Positions 23,230 to 35,570 of a DNA stretch of 64,000 nt are shown here, in pieces (within the stretch, counting starts at the first letter, position 1; every line of letters starts with the position of its first letter). The translations under genes were made by a program, and so were the position numbers. The notes under the pieces were generated by a model. That model was not told where the DNA came from and ran no database searches. It worked only from the letters and a program-made list of their open reading frames with translations. This stretch comes from Tamarix chinensis (taxonomy: Eukaryota; Streptophyta; Magnoliopsida; Caryophyllales; Tamaricaceae), in contig CM060173.1 in assembly GCA_030549775.1 (NCBI GenBank), positions 66,158,367 to 66,222,366 on the forward strand, given 5' to 3'.

Positions 23230-24550
23230 AGTCATTGATTAAGGAAACCGATGCTATGATCGCAAAAACCATTCCAGATTATGTTGTGGTTTCAAAAGAA
23301 CATGGGAGGATGGAATGTCTTCAGGCATTGTACCCAATTATTTCAACTGTCACTATCAATTTTGATAATTTTCTTGTATCAGAAAATGAATTGGATAGAA
23401 TAGTTATGTCTAAACCTTCTCCTATAACTCATAATCAAGAAAGCAAATGCAGTCAGGGAGACATTGTTTTGCTGAATCATAGACCAGAATTTGGGACTAT
23501 CGGCGACTATTAATGGTGTCTCAAAAGCTCAGATGAATGAAGTTGATTTGAAAGAGGAGTAAACCCATTGGGAGAACACTTTGATAGGTTTTGTTCTTGG
23601 TCCAACTCCTTCTCATTCTCAAATGATGTGATTTGTTACCAAATAGTTATCATCATTAGCAAAGATTTTGAAAGTTCTGAGTCATGGTTTTGGCTATTTT
23701 CTCTTTTGATTCCAGAACATGGAGGATTTACAAAGTGTCTTTACTCAACTATATTAGACCTTTGGTATCCGCCTTATGATGTTATGAAAATGAATCCCTA
23801 AGGTGCAAATGTCTAAAGCTGATTGGTATGTTATGCCATTGTGGATCACAATACCTAGACTCCCTCTTCATTTATGGGCTATAAATTCGCTTAGTAGGAT
23901 TGAAAGTTTAATAGGGAAACCTATTTGAATTTATTCTATTATACCTAATAGGGAAAAGATATCTTTCCCGAGACTCCATGTGGAAGATACTGTTAGTAAA
24001 CATGTGCCTGAGATTGTGGATTTTCTTATGCTTGATGGGAAAACATGGATGTAAAGGGTAGCATTTGAATGGAAACCTCCCTTTTGTACTCATTGTGAAG
24101 TAATGGGACATGATACTCATTTTTGTAGATCAAAACCTGATGTTAAGAATTTTAAACAGGCTTAGGTAAAGAAGGATGATTAATAGAATTTTGAACCACT
24201 ACCTAAATTCTAGCTAGATGATCTTGTTATGATTATGAGGAAAGAACAAATACAACATGCACGAATTTCATTTTCTTAGTCTCTACCACCAGTTCTAGAT
24301 AAGGAGGTGATGATTTCAAATGAGTCTTTAGTTCACACCCCATTTTCACAGGGTAGTGCTGCCATTAAAGACCCCCAATCTGTTCTTATTCAAAGAGCTG
24401 GTGTTGTAGTTGGTAAAGGAAAAGAAAAGGCACGTATTTTTCTTATTCATTCTTCCTCTTTGGTAACAACTAGGTTAGTTTAATTTTCTAGAGATGTCAT
24501 TGAACAATTGATAGATGGAGATGTAAGTAGGGGAGATGTCTCTAGTTCTA
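23230..24550 (+). pseudogene. LINE ORF1: DUF4283 and CCHC zinc knuckle
   Basis: ORF1 coats the LINE RNA. After an unassigned N-terminal part (23235-23513), the DUF4283 domain is visible from about 23560 to 23930. Its phrases include KVLSHGFGYFLF, read in the +1 frame relative to the open frame there, and SKADWYVMPLWITIPRLPLHLW. The knuckle follows near 24070-24130 as WKPPFCTHCEVMGHDTHFCR, a complete CX2CX4HX4C motif. Frameshifts split DUF4283 and several stops occur. Confidence 0.88.
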
Positions 24551-24566
24551 TGCCTAGGGCTATATG

Positions 24567-25265
24567 AATATTGCTTCATATAATGTTAGAGGGTTGAATA
24601 AAACTATCAAACATAAGGAGGTGAGAACCTTCTGTTAAATTATGCTCTTGGCATTTTAGGGCTTGTTGAAACACATGTGAAATAAGAAAAAGCTGAGGTA
24701 ATCAAGAAAAGGCTTGGATTACAGTGGTAGTGGATTCATAGTTATTCCTACCATAGGAATGGTCGTGTGTGGATTATGTAGGATTATCATATATATCATA
24801 TTACTTTAGTGGAGGTCATAGAGTAGGGGATTCATTGTTTTGTTACTAATAAGACTCTGAAATTTGACTTCACAAGACTATGATCTATGCTTAGAATAGT
24901 GGAAGATAGAGAAAAGCTCTCTAGGAATGGTTGATGCATATTAGTAACCAAGTCAGCTTACCATAGATTGTGCATGGACATTTTAATGTGGTGTTCAAGG
25001 CTGAAGAGAAAATAGGGGGAAAGATTAACATGGTTGAAGTTGAGGAATTTGTTAACTGACTTTATGGGTGTGGTTTAGAGGATGTTCACTTTATTGGTAG
25101 TATCTTCACTTAGTGCAATCAACGAAGTCCTGATCAAAGAATTTAGTATAAGTTGGACAGGATTTTAGGCAATGACCTTTGATTGGATTCTTTCCCTGAC
25201 GTTTATGTGGATAGTATGCATAATCCAGCTTCAAACCACAACCCCCTTGCCTTGAAATTTTGCAT
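24567..25265 (+). pseudogene. LINE apurinic-type endonuclease domain
   Basis: The endonuclease nicks the target DNA to prime reverse transcription. The start is readable as NIASYNVRGLNK, the standard N-terminal motif with the metal-binding Asn, followed by LGLVETHV, which contains the catalytic Glu. The C-terminal SDHxPL motif is at about 25225-25250 as SNHNPLAL, with Asp replaced by Asn. Numerous stops interrupt the middle. Confidence 0.85.
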
Positions 25266-25279
25266 CCATCATCCTATTA

Positions 25280-26930
25280 AGGTTAAACCCTTCAAGTTTA
25301 TCAACTTTTGGGTTGATAGGGATGACTTCAAGCAAATTGTTAGGGAGATATGGGATACCCACATTAAAGGAAGCTATACTTACAAGGTTATGTCCAAACT
25401 AAAAATTCTTAAGTAGAGCTTTAGATAGTTAAACAAACATAATGGGCATGTTTCAATTAAATCTCAACAAGCTTGACTTTCTTGTCACGATTGTAAGAAG
25501 CATACTATGTTAAACCCGTTTAATAAGGAGCTTATAAATAAAGAAAGGGAGGTAGGTATTGATTGGCATAGACGAACACGTGAAGAGGAGCATTACTTTA
25601 AATAGAAAGCCCATATCTATCATATCTAGCTAGGGGATAAAAACACAAAGTATTTTTACACCAATTTTCAAATGAGAAACAACAAGAATAAAATACATAA
25701 TTTGATTAGTCACTCAAATCAGGACCTTACAAATGATCATGATTTCCATAAGAAGATAGTTGAGTTTTATATGAAGCTCTTTGGTTGAGCATCTAGTGCA
25801 TTTCAAGGTATCTGTATGGATTTATATAGTGAAGGCCCTTTTCTCTCCACTAATTCTGCCATTTCCCTTACCTATGCTCCATTAGCTTCTAAAATTAAGA
25901 AGGGAATCTTCAATATTGGAGATTTTAAGGCTCTAGGCTTGGATGGATTTAATTTCCTCTCCTTCAAGAGGGCTTGGGATATTATTGGAGATGATATTGT
26001 GTCTACTATCTAAGAGTTTTGGAAATCAAGGAACTTTTTGATGTAGATTAATAATACTGCCATAACTTTGATCCCTAAAGTCCTAGGTGCAAATAAAGTG
26101 AAAGGTTTTAGATTGATTGCATATTGCAATGTTTATAAATTTTTTTTCAAAGGTCCTGCTTAATAGAATGTAGGGTGTCTTATCTAAAGTTATTGATCCA
26201 TCTCAAGTTACTTTTGTAAAAGGTCAAATGCTTTATGATAATGTTCATATGGCAGTAGAACTTGTGAAGCATTACAAAAGAAAGAACATCAACCTAAGTA
26301 TTTCACTGCAAGTGGATCTACAAAAAGTCTATGATTTATTTGAGTGGGTTTCACAAAACAAGTATTGAAGCTCTAAAGTTCCCATGGAGTTTTACTGAGT
26401 TGATTATTTAAAGCATTTTTTCTGTGAGAATTTTTATTAATGTAAATAAAGTTCTCACCAAACCTTTCTTTAGTATATGAGGGATGAGGCAAGAAGATCC
26501 AATTTCTCCTTACTTGTTGGCTATTTGTATGGTGTACCTTTATCAAATGTTGAGAAGACTATGGTAGTTCTCTGATTTCTAAGGACACAATAGTTGCATA
26601 AATTTAAAGCTCATTGGCCTTAGTTTTGGATATGAACTTCTACTTTTCTATAAAGGGGATGTTACTTCTTAAATAGGTACTAAATCACTTCTCAAACTTT
26701 TCTTGTTTGATTGTAAATCCCAATAAGAGCATTCTTTTTTATGCTGGAGTGCATGCTAGGGAGAAGGCTTATATTCTTGAAGTTTTTGCTTCTCTTGAAG
26801 GTTCCTTTCACTTTAAATACTCTGGAATTCCTTTGTACACAGCTCATATCGGAATCCATCATTATGAGGACCTAATTAAGCTGCTAGCAAAAATTAGAAA
26901 TTAGACTTATAGGGACCTAGGCAATGTAGG
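25280..26930 (+). pseudogene. LINE reverse transcriptase domain, active site destroyed
   Basis: Landmarks in order: KALGLDGFNF near 25930 (the usual ...PGPDGF block), TLIPK near 26065, GFRLIAYCNVYK near 26105, ISLQVDLQKVYD near 26305 (the motif with the first catalytic Asp) and MRQEDPISPYL near 26485. The catalytic FADD box appears near 26640 as LLFYKGDVTS, so one of the two aspartates has become Gly. Stops are frequent. Confidence 0.88.
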
Positions 26931-27059
26931 GAGAGTCTAATTGGTTGCTTTAGTTTTGCAAGGGATTGCAAGATCTTGGGCCCAAGTTCTCCTTATATCT
27001 GTTGTTGTTATCTCTCATATTCAATAGATTTGCGAAGGGTTCTTGTGAATAGGCACTTC

Positions 27060-27910
27060 TGAAGGACATAAAGCTTTGGTGTCATGGAAGATGGTGTGTT
27101 TACCGAAGAAGGAATACAGGATTAGCTTTATTGATCTGAGAGCTTGGAATCAAGCTACCCTAGGAAGATGGATCTGGCAGATTGTGCATCATAAAGAGAG
27201 TTTATGGATTAGATGGGTTCATTGTGTATACATAAAAAATAATGACATCTCTGAATTGGTAGTTCGTCCTCATCACTCCTGGCTGTTTAATGGTATTATG
27301 AAGATTAGATCTATTTAATTACAATAGATCATTAATGGACATTGTGGAATCTCTAAATGTAAGATCCATAGAGCTTATGAAGTGCTGAGATATTAGGAGA
27401 TGAAGAAAAGATGGTACTCTCTTATATGGAAACATACAGGTATGCCTTGTTGCTCTTTTACTAGTTAACTAGCTTGCCATTAAGGATTATTTACTCGAGA
27501 AAAAATAAGTAGTTGGCATATGTAAGTTCCCACTAAGTTTGGGATCTGTACTTGGGAGATTGATTCTATGGACCACCTCTCTGTGCTATGTGATTTTGCT
27601 AAGATTTCCTAAAAGCTTGCTTTTGATTCGATAGGCATAGGGCTGGAGTTTTGAAGGCTTTGTTTGGTGATGTGGTTAATGGAATTTTGTATTGTAGGAG
27701 CATATCTATGAGTAAAGGGAATTCCCATCACTTGAGAAGGATATCATTAGGAGACTCTTTATTAGATTTCACTGATGTGAAAAGAAAGAGAAGTATAGGA
27801 GCTTTTTACAGAATGTTGATAGATTTCCTTGAGATACTTTGCTTCTTAGCTATCTTTTATGTACATAACACCTTTTAGTATCAATGAAATTCATTATTAA
27901 TTACAAAAAA
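27060..27910 (+). pseudogene. LINE C-terminal zf-RVT region and 3' tail
   Basis: The segment before the zinc finger reads VSWKMVCLPKKE followed by DLRAWNQATLGRWIW, the standard lead-in of plant LINEs. The zf-RVT core near 27530-27620 is degenerate (FGICTWEIDSMDHLSVLC, compared with the usual CxxCxxxxEtxxHLFxxC). The tail runs through AATGAAATTC to an A7 run at about 27905-27911, where the LTR resumes. Confidence 0.85.
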
Positions 27911-29934
27911 ATGATCACCTAATTAGGTTAAAGTGATCGATTGGTTCTTAGAACAGTTGACCCAACATATTGACAAGTAAGCTTGCGCAGTCCTTGCTCT
28001 TGCTCTCTGCTTAAGCCCAACGACTAGTAGGGTAAAATCAATTGACTGGTCTATGAATAGTTGACAAATTTACTTAGACCGATTGGTAGGATTGAAAAAA
28101 TGTAGGGTTTTGTTGAGTTGATTTGATTGATTGGTTAACCAAAATAGATCATTTTCTTGGTCTAACTAATTGACTGGCTTGGAATGTCCAATCAATTTAT
28201 TTAGCCATATTTTATGTTTTAGTTCCTTTCCATTCTGCTATTATTTGAGGCTATGCATGGAATTGTCCTATGATTATTAATGTAATAAAATATAGATTAT
28301 ATCATGGATTAATAACCTAATGAATGAATTAAACGAATCATAATTTATGACACACTCAATGAGTATTATAAAGGCTAAATTTTTATGTATCAATCATAAA
28401 CACATGATGGTATTTAAGAAAAGTGTAATGAAGCAAAACATGTGCTTGAGTAAAATAGTATGATTAGCGTGAATAATATTGAACTAGGATATATGGAAAC
28501 CCCAAAAAAGTTTGGGAAATGGAAAGGATTGATATGGAAGAGACATGCGAATGCCTTGCTTGCTCTTTGTATGGGACTTTTGTGATCAATTAACCTTATT
28601 AATAATATACTAATCACATAAAGGAAAAGATATTCAAACTGTATTCAAGCTTGGGTTATTGGATCCTCGATTAGCTATCAAGGGTTAGTTTGCCTTCGGG
28701 CATTTATTGGTGCCTTTTGGCATTGTCATTTGTTGGGATCCTAGAGATCTTGGTTCCTTACCTACTCTAGACATTAATGATGTACTAAGGGATATTGATA
28801 CTAAAGTGTTTGGTTACCTACGAGGTTGGCTTCAACCTAGACTTATGTCCTTATTGATTGGCTTTAGCCTACACTTATATCTACTTTAATGATTAGGTTT
28901 GGCCTAGACATTATGGTCCTTGGTTTGGATAGATTTCCATTACATGTGAGGCTTTGTGGTAGTGCATAGTCCATTACTTTAAGATAAAACATTTTGTGAT
29001 GAATAAGTGAATGATAAATAATTGGATAATGATGGAAATAATGGATTGGACAATAAAAATGGTAAAGGATGGATCGAACACTTGGATAATGGCTTAATTG
29101 ACCAATTGGTTAATATTTGGAATGCTTCACTAGATTTTGAATTATATCAATATATGGATAAGGAAATGGTATAATCAAATCAAATGAGCTAGTAGGAAAA
29201 TAAACCCTAGTGGTTATCTGAATTAATCTACCTAGTATGTGTGTGATTATCTATGTTATTATAATATGAAGATAAGCATGAAAAATTTTGAGTCCCATGA
29301 ATTATGCATGATTATACATCCTAATGCATTACTACCTTTACATTTATGGCATTAGTATGGCACATAATAAATACGATATCCATATTATGATAGACTCTAG
29401 CATGCTTGTGATTCTGTTGAGAAGGCAAATTGGCTTACTCATTAAGTAGCGTACTAATATGTTGTTTTACTTGGTCGCCTACTCATTCCTACAAGCAAAG
29501 GGTCATGTGAAGGTTTTTAGGAATGGCTAGTACTTTGCCTACCTAATCTTTTTTTTTCGGGACTTTAGAGAATGGACATCTGGAGGATTTTGTGTGATCT
29601 GTGACAGACCATGTTTTTAGGATCATGCCCAACTCTTGTTTTCTCATTAATGTAGCCCTGTATTCTCAACTAATCTCTTTTACTATATTTGACTAGGCAT
29701 GGGACAATCAAGGTCCTTTAATATAAAAAATCTTTCAAATGTTTATGCAATTTAAGTTGCCACAATCAGTTTTAAATGGGTTGATTTGTTGTATTCTTAT
29801 ATTTAATATGAGATACGCGATGGACATCTAATTTATGTTAGGTATGGTGATAGTATCCCTTGCTACCTAAGTGTATATTCCTCTTCGCCATTATTTTAAA
29901 TGATTTTTCTGTAACAAAAAATAGGGGTGTTACA

Positions 29935-31469
29935 TATATAATATCAAAAATGTACCCTCACTATAATATTTTAGACAAAAAATATTGATGTATAGAGTAG
30001 AATTCAAATGGGATCTTACTTGTAACTTATAGGGAAGATGAGAGTTATTATTTTGGGTAAGAGAGTGTAAAATAGTTGATAGAAGTTGATTGAGATGACT
30101 ATGGTTACATTTTTTATTCAATGAGCAAGAATAAAATGGGATCTTATGATAGGTTGTTAGAATGTTAACATTTTTAAGCTCACTTGTACAAAAAGTTAAC
30201 AATTTTTAAAAATGGTTTAGGCAAAGTAAAAATTCCAATAAATGAGACAAATAATCAAATGATTCCCCAAAATTATGAAAAATCAGGAAAATTTGACATA
30301 AGAATATAAAAATATTATTTTGAATATATTTGTGGTGAAAATAAATTAAGAAAATAAAGAGGGTAATAAAATCATAGCTTAGGAGGACCAAAAGAGGCTT
30401 TTAGTTGATCGCCTATAATTTTGAATTATAAGGTTCAAGAGTTGGTGCCTAATCAATAAAAGTAAATGCCTAGTTAGTTGTTAGCCGATATAGTTGAAAA
30501 CTAAAGTTTTCAAGGTTAGAAAGATAAAATGAAGGTTTTAGAGGTATGGATAAATTTTACACACAAGGTTATAGAAGTGAAAAGGGATTAGGAAACAAAT
30601 AAACGAAAAATTAGGCTTTATAAGGTTCATTGTATCATAGTGAGATTCTAGTGATCATATGTAGGATGGTAAGATTCCACCAATATTTTTATTAATTTAA
30701 GCTTCTCCATAAGATTGTTTATTTTTTATTATTGATGTTTAGATTGTAGAATTATAAGATCTAGATCAAGAGTTTAACAATTATAGTTATAAACATGTTT
30801 TTGGATGAAAAGTTAATCAAAAAGTAAAACTAAAATCCCAAACTAAAAATGTTCTTGCAAACATAAGGTGTGTTTGGATGATGAAAGTAGAGATGGTGCA
30901 TTGTTTTGAAAGGATATTTGTTAAATCATATGACCTAAATCACTTATTTGAAAATTGACAAGTTTTGTTCGAAATACTTTTTATATTTTGTACGCATAGT
31001 ATTCGAACTTTCAACAATAAATTTAAATATTTAATCTTATCAATATTCAAATACAAAAAAAATTATGAATGTAGAAATATCTAAAATTGAATCACTTTAA
31101 AAAAAGTTAAATAATCCATCATCATTAAAATTTACAAGGAAAAGCAACTCATGGTTCAAATATGCATCAATCAAGCCTAAACTTCAAAATCTTAAATTAT
31201 CACTTATTAGAGGGAATTTATTGTAGTACTCTTATCCCTAACATATACCAAAAGTATTGATCACTCTTATAGTAACCAAATTATGAATTGTATGAATTCA
31301 ATTAAGAATCATGAAAGCAAGGGGGTTACAATGGAATTATTTTATTTTCTGGAAGCTAGTAACATAACTTAATGAATAATGAAGGAATGGTAGCAATAAT
31401 CTTTGAGGCACAAATGAAATGTATGTTTCTCTATGAGGATAATATATATGAGAGAAGTGGCTATAAAGT
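29935..31469. other. Intergenic DNA between two LTR blocks
   Basis: No coding similarity and no terminal repeats seen. Short minus-strand frames at 29930-30391 are AT-rich and match nothing I recognise. Confidence 0.5.
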
Positions 31470-32099
31470 TATAATACCCCAAACATTTAAAACTTATAAT
31501 TTAATAAATAACCCTAATCTAGGATAACTTAAATTTAAAATTTATTTAATGTAAATAATTTTTTTAAAATTTTGAGTGTATAAAAATGGATATGAATATT
31601 TAATAAAAAAAATATTTTATTATTTTATCGTACTCATTTTATTTAAATATTTTTTTAAACCAATATTTTACAAAATTACCCTTTTTAAACCAATATATAT
31701 ATTAAGTTATAATAACTTATATTATTAAATTAATTTCTATCAAAAATATGACATACCATGACTCTAAAAACTATTTGAGAATAAAATAATAAATAAATTT
31801 TTAATAGAAAAGTTTTGGGTATTTTCGTTAATTAAGGGTTTTATTTTAGAAATTAATTAAATAAATTATTTTATTTAAAACAAGAAGTAGAAAAATGTTC
31901 CAAATTAATTTTAATTTTATAAATAATTTAATTGGAGAAAATTAGGGTGTTTTGCTAATTAAAATGGAATTTATGGAAAACCTTTCAAAAATCTTAATTT
32001 AGCCTAAAAAGGGATTTAAATATTATTTTATTTAAATATTATTATTTTTAATTATCCCAAATATTCTAATTAATTTAAAAACCCAATGTAATTATTTTT

Positions 32100-33370
32100 T
32101 CTTTTTCCCTTTTTCCGTTTTCCTTTTCATTCTTCCTTTTTCTTCCTTTTCTTCTTTTTCTTTTCCCTTTTTTTTTCCCGTTTGGGTTGCCCTCTTCCGC
32201 GGCCCTACCCTCCCTCCTTCCTTCTTCGGCACGGCCCAGCTCGTGCCCGTCGCCCTTCACCCGTCATTTCCGCGCTGCGTTTTGTCTTTGTTTTCCTCAA
32301 ACCGCAGCGTTCCATTTAATACCTTCCCCCCTCATCGATCCCGGTTCGCCCGGTCTCCCGGTCTCCCATCTTTTTTCTTTCTTTCTTTTCCTTCGCGAAC
32401 CGCCTAGTTCCCTACCTCCTCCTTCTTCCTCCATCCTTCGATCCTGCCTTCGCCGTCGACTGCAACTCGCCGCCGCCATTGCCCTGGTTTTTTACGAGCG
32501 ATCTCGCCCAATTCAACCGGCCGTTTTTCTTCCCTTATCTTCCCCCTAATTCGGTGATCACACAAACCCATCCACCTCCCTTTTCTCCCACGTTCTTCCC
32601 CCTTTTCCCTACACATATCCCTTGCCCCGTTTTGACTCCCACCGACCATCCTCGCCCCCGTTGACCCTAACCCTACTTTCCTTACTCCCTATTCGACCCA
32701 TAGAACCCTAGCATCCCTTCTAACCCTATAAATACCTCCCATAATGACCTTGTATCGAGTCTTTGACTCCTACCCAGAATTTCTCTTCCTTGCCACCGCC
32801 GCCCCTTTAGACGCCTCTTCCACCGCCTCCGGCGAACTCAACCACCCATTACGCCAACCAAACTCCTCCTTGTATGTCCCTCTAGCTAACCAAATCATCC
32901 ATACCCCTAGATTCTTCCTACACAATCCACTCCGGCTGTGTGAAATAGCCCCCTCGACCAACCTATTTTTAGTCTCCACCACCCTTTGCGCCACCCTTAG
33001 CCACCTATTCCGCAGCTTCCGCCCCTTCTTTCACCTCCCAAATTCTTCTGCATACCACCCTCCATCTTCCCCTACCTTTCTTTTCCCCTTTCTCCCTCTC
33101 CTCCTCTCTCTTTCTTCTTCTCCTCCATTCAGCCACCACCCACCGCCGTTGTGCGCCGCCACCTTTGGTTTTGCCACCACCTCTATTCTGTCCCCCTCCT
33201 TTTGGGCAACCCTAAACACCCAAACTCCCACCTTAATTCTCCTTAGCTTTTTCCCAATATGCAACTTTTCCTCTTTTCTTCCCTTTTTCCGGCCACCGCC
33301 GCCACTACCCTACACCACCGCCAGTGCCGCCTATCCTCACCAGCCTATGGTTGAACCCTAGACCCTCTCA
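32100..33370 (+). repeat. Pyrimidine-rich, CG-containing promoter block of unit A
   Basis: Over a kilobase of plus-strand C/T-rich sequence, far richer in GC and CG dinucleotides than the rest of the window. It ends in a CCGCCACTACCC...CCGCCAG type stretch and the phrase GGTTGAACCCTAGACCCTCTCAACCCTTTT, which recurs in copy B at about 37408-37440 (quoted here only as a landmark). Confidence 0.85.
32727..32734 (+). promoter_or_regulatory. TATA box of unit A
   Basis: TATAAATA in the context CCCTATAAATACCTCCC. Copy B has TATCAATA at the same place (about 36826), a single change that probably weakens it. A transcript would be expected to start about 25-35 bases downstream. Confidence 0.6.
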
Positions 33371-33429
33371 ACCCTTTTCCCTATTTTTATAACTATTAAA
33401 TTATTTTATTTCAATAACTTGCATATAAA

Positions 33430-33734
33430 TACTATTATTATTATTATTATTTATATTTTTAATATGTATTATTTTTATTATTAGTATTAATGTTTTGATT
33501 ATTATTTCTGTTAAGGGCTGAAGCCCTATTGTATTTTATTTTTGATTTTATTATTATTATTCTTATTATTTTTATTATTACTATTATTAATATTAATGCA
33601 TTATTATAATTATAATTATAATTATTTTTATTTTTACTATTTCAAATTTCTATTATTATTATTATTATTTCATTATTAATATTAAAATTACTTTGATATT
33701 AGTTTTGCTATTATTATTATTGTTGTTGTTGTTG

Positions 33735-33765
<31 letters not shown>

Positions 33766-33780
33766 CATTATTATTATTAG
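33430..33780. repeat. TTA/TTG microsatellite block of unit A
   Basis: Multiple runs of TTA with a TTG run (about 33720-33740) and ATC interruptions. A homologous but differently interrupted block occupies 37480-38200 in copy B. Confidence 0.95.
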
Positions 33781-34239
33781 GGTAAAGTCTTTAACCCTAT
33801 ATTATCAACTTTTATAATATTTCTATTATTTCTATATCTTTAGCAAAGTTAGAATTTTGTTAATGTTATTTTATTAGTATGTTATTATTTGGTCAAAGCC
33901 GTAAGGAGGCCTAGGAGCGTACTCCAAGACCGGTGTTGTTTCAGGTAAGGGTGTTACTAAGGCCTTTTGTGTGCTTATATGTATTATGTGTTTCGCATGC
34001 TATGTATCATATGTTTGTCATTATTAATTATGCCGTATATGGTATGATGTGGAATTGAAGTATGTTTTCGTGTATTTGTATGGCATGTGTATTATGTATA
34101 TGTGGTGATTTGTTTGTGACTCTATAAGCCATGCATGTGAGGGTGTTGATGTGGTTTTGTGTGGGAGAAAGGATGATAAAGGAGGATGGGGAAAGAGGTT
34201 GACCAAGGGAGGTGAGTTGACCTAATTATTTTAATGATT

Positions 34240-34995
34240 CATGAGTGGAAGAATAAAATGGAGAATTTTAGGGTTTCGTATGGGAGAATCTAATTTATGA
34301 TGTTATATGGGAGAATCTAATTTATGATTTTGTATGGGAGGATCTAATACAGGGTTTTGTATAAATGAATGTTTGATTTTATATGGTTGGAATTTAGAGT
34401 TTGGTAGGGATGAATCCTTGGTTTTATATGGGTTGACTTTAGGGTTTGGTATGGATGAATCCTTGGGTTTTATATGGTTTGAATCTAGGGTTTGGTATGG
34501 ATGAATATTTGGTTGCGTATGAATTGAATATAAGGTTTTGTATGGAGGAATCTAGGGTTTTAATTATATGGAAGAATCTAGGGTTACATGGTTCAATTTA
34601 GGGTTTCACGTGGAATTTTAGGGTTCGCATGAGAAAGTTTGAAGGTTTGCATGGGGAGGTTAATGTTTTCATGGGCATGAAATTTACGTGTGGAAAGTTG
34701 ATTTGGGATGTAAGGAAGGTAATGTAAGTGTTGTTTGGGTGTTTGAACACTTAGGATGAAAAATAGTACGTAGGACATTATAAGGGTATGGAGGAGACTG
34801 AATTAGGGTTTGGAATGATTAACTATAGGTTGTTGTGATTAACTAGGATTGGAGTGGATAATTGTGGTTTGTTGTGATTAACTAAGGTTTGGAATGGCTA
34901 ATTATGGTTGTTATGGTTAAACACGATTTGGAGTGATTAACTATGGGTTGTTGTGGTTGATTAGGGTTTGGTGTGGCTGCTTAGGGTTTTTGCTG
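34240..34995 (+). repeat. Minisatellites of unit A
   Basis: 34240-34620 repeats a 25-35-base phrase built from TATGGGAGAATCTA and GGGTTTTGTATGG. 34805-34990 repeats about five times a 45-base phrase with GATTAACTA and GGTTGTTGTG. In copy B the first array is kept (38820-39170), while the second is reduced to about one unit (39362-39410). Confidence 0.8.
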
Positions 34996-35267
34996 TATCA
35001 TGTGTACTTGGTAATTAAAGTGTAATTATGAGGATGGTATTTATGAATTGCGGTATGTGGGGTGTTAAAATTATTTAGGTTGTGTGAGGTGGAGTATGAT
35101 GGGCCACTAAGGCCTAAATTAGGGTTTCGAGATGAAACCCTAGATTGAGATGTGGAGTGGACTTGGAGGATATGTGTTAAAGGAGTGGTTCATGTATGTC
35201 TAGGGTTAAAATTGTCCGAGTAATATACTTAAGACATTAATCACGTAAAGTGGAAGATGTTGAGCTG

Positions 35268-35570
35268 GGCCCAGACCGATCCACTGGCATAATAGTAGTA
35301 GGGTATGTTACCCTTGTGACCGATCCACCGGTTAAAATAGTGGGGATCCCGAGCTCAACGAACCAAACCATATATGTTGTTAAGATGTGGGAAGACACTA
35401 ATTACTTACAGTGGAACAGCGTGCGACAAGGGGCCTGACTGATCCACCGGCATATAATAGTGGTAGGGTATGTACCCTAAGTGACTAATCCACCAGCTAT
35501 AATAGTGGCCAGGAGCCAGAGTGCCCTGGAGACCGATCCACCGGCAAAAATAGTGGGGTTCCCATACTCT
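35268..35570 (+). repeat. Five CCGATCCACCGG...ATAGTGG repeats of unit A
   Basis: The core GACCGATCCACCGG, an A-rich spacer of 4-10 bases, then ATAGTGG, recurs five times with alternating tails (GTAGGGTATGTACCC, GGGGATCCCGAG, GCCAGGAGCC). CCAC and GTGG bracket each spacer and could pair. Copy B keeps five units at 39828-40115 with the same alternation of tails. Confidence 0.85.

Larger units (their letters stand above)
23011..27910 (+). mobile_element. Full-length L1-type LINE inserted in LTR1
   Basis: A 4.9-kb non-LTR retrotransposon ending in a short A run. ATGATCA occurs immediately before it (23004-23010) and immediately after (27911-27917), the target-site duplication; the surrounding LTR sequence is continuous with the intact relative at 52560-52640 when the LINE is removed. 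ORF1 (nucleic-acid-binding), endonuclease, reverse transcriptase and a C-terminal zinc region appear in the canonical order. All frames are broken by stops, many of them TAG/TGA at former CAG/CGA or TGG codons, as expected after long methylation-driven decay. Confidence 0.95.
21589..29934 (+). repeat. Long plus-strand LTR (LTR1) split by a LINE
   Basis: The left end TGTAATGCCC at 21589 and right end GGGGTGTTACA at 29934 are the inverted ends of a long chromovirus-type LTR. Removing the LINE at 23011-27910 leaves about 3.45 kb. The remainder is collinear with 51159-54276: shared blocks include the GATTGACTGG-type phrases, a TATAAATA box, the phrase GATTGGTTCTTA just right of the LINE, a TTTGCCTTCGGGCAT block and the CTTACTCATTAAGTAGCGTAC block near the 3' end. 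No internal region adjoins it, so it is a solo LTR or an isolated LTR. Flanks AATAC and TATAT match at three of five bases. Confidence 0.8.

Noticed and set aside
32075..32650. Arg/Lys/Glu-rich frames on the minus strand and Ser/Pro/Phe frames on the plus strand
   Set aside because: They are reading-frame shadows of one pyrimidine-rich tract, overlapping on both strands. No similarity to any known protein.
32744..33361. 205-residue open frame starting MTLYRVFDSYPEF in unit A
   Set aside because: Composition is that of the C/T-rich LTR block (Ser, Pro, Leu, Phe). The ATG lies only about ten bases after the TATA box, probably upstream of the transcript start. The homologous region of unit B has no corresponding frame.
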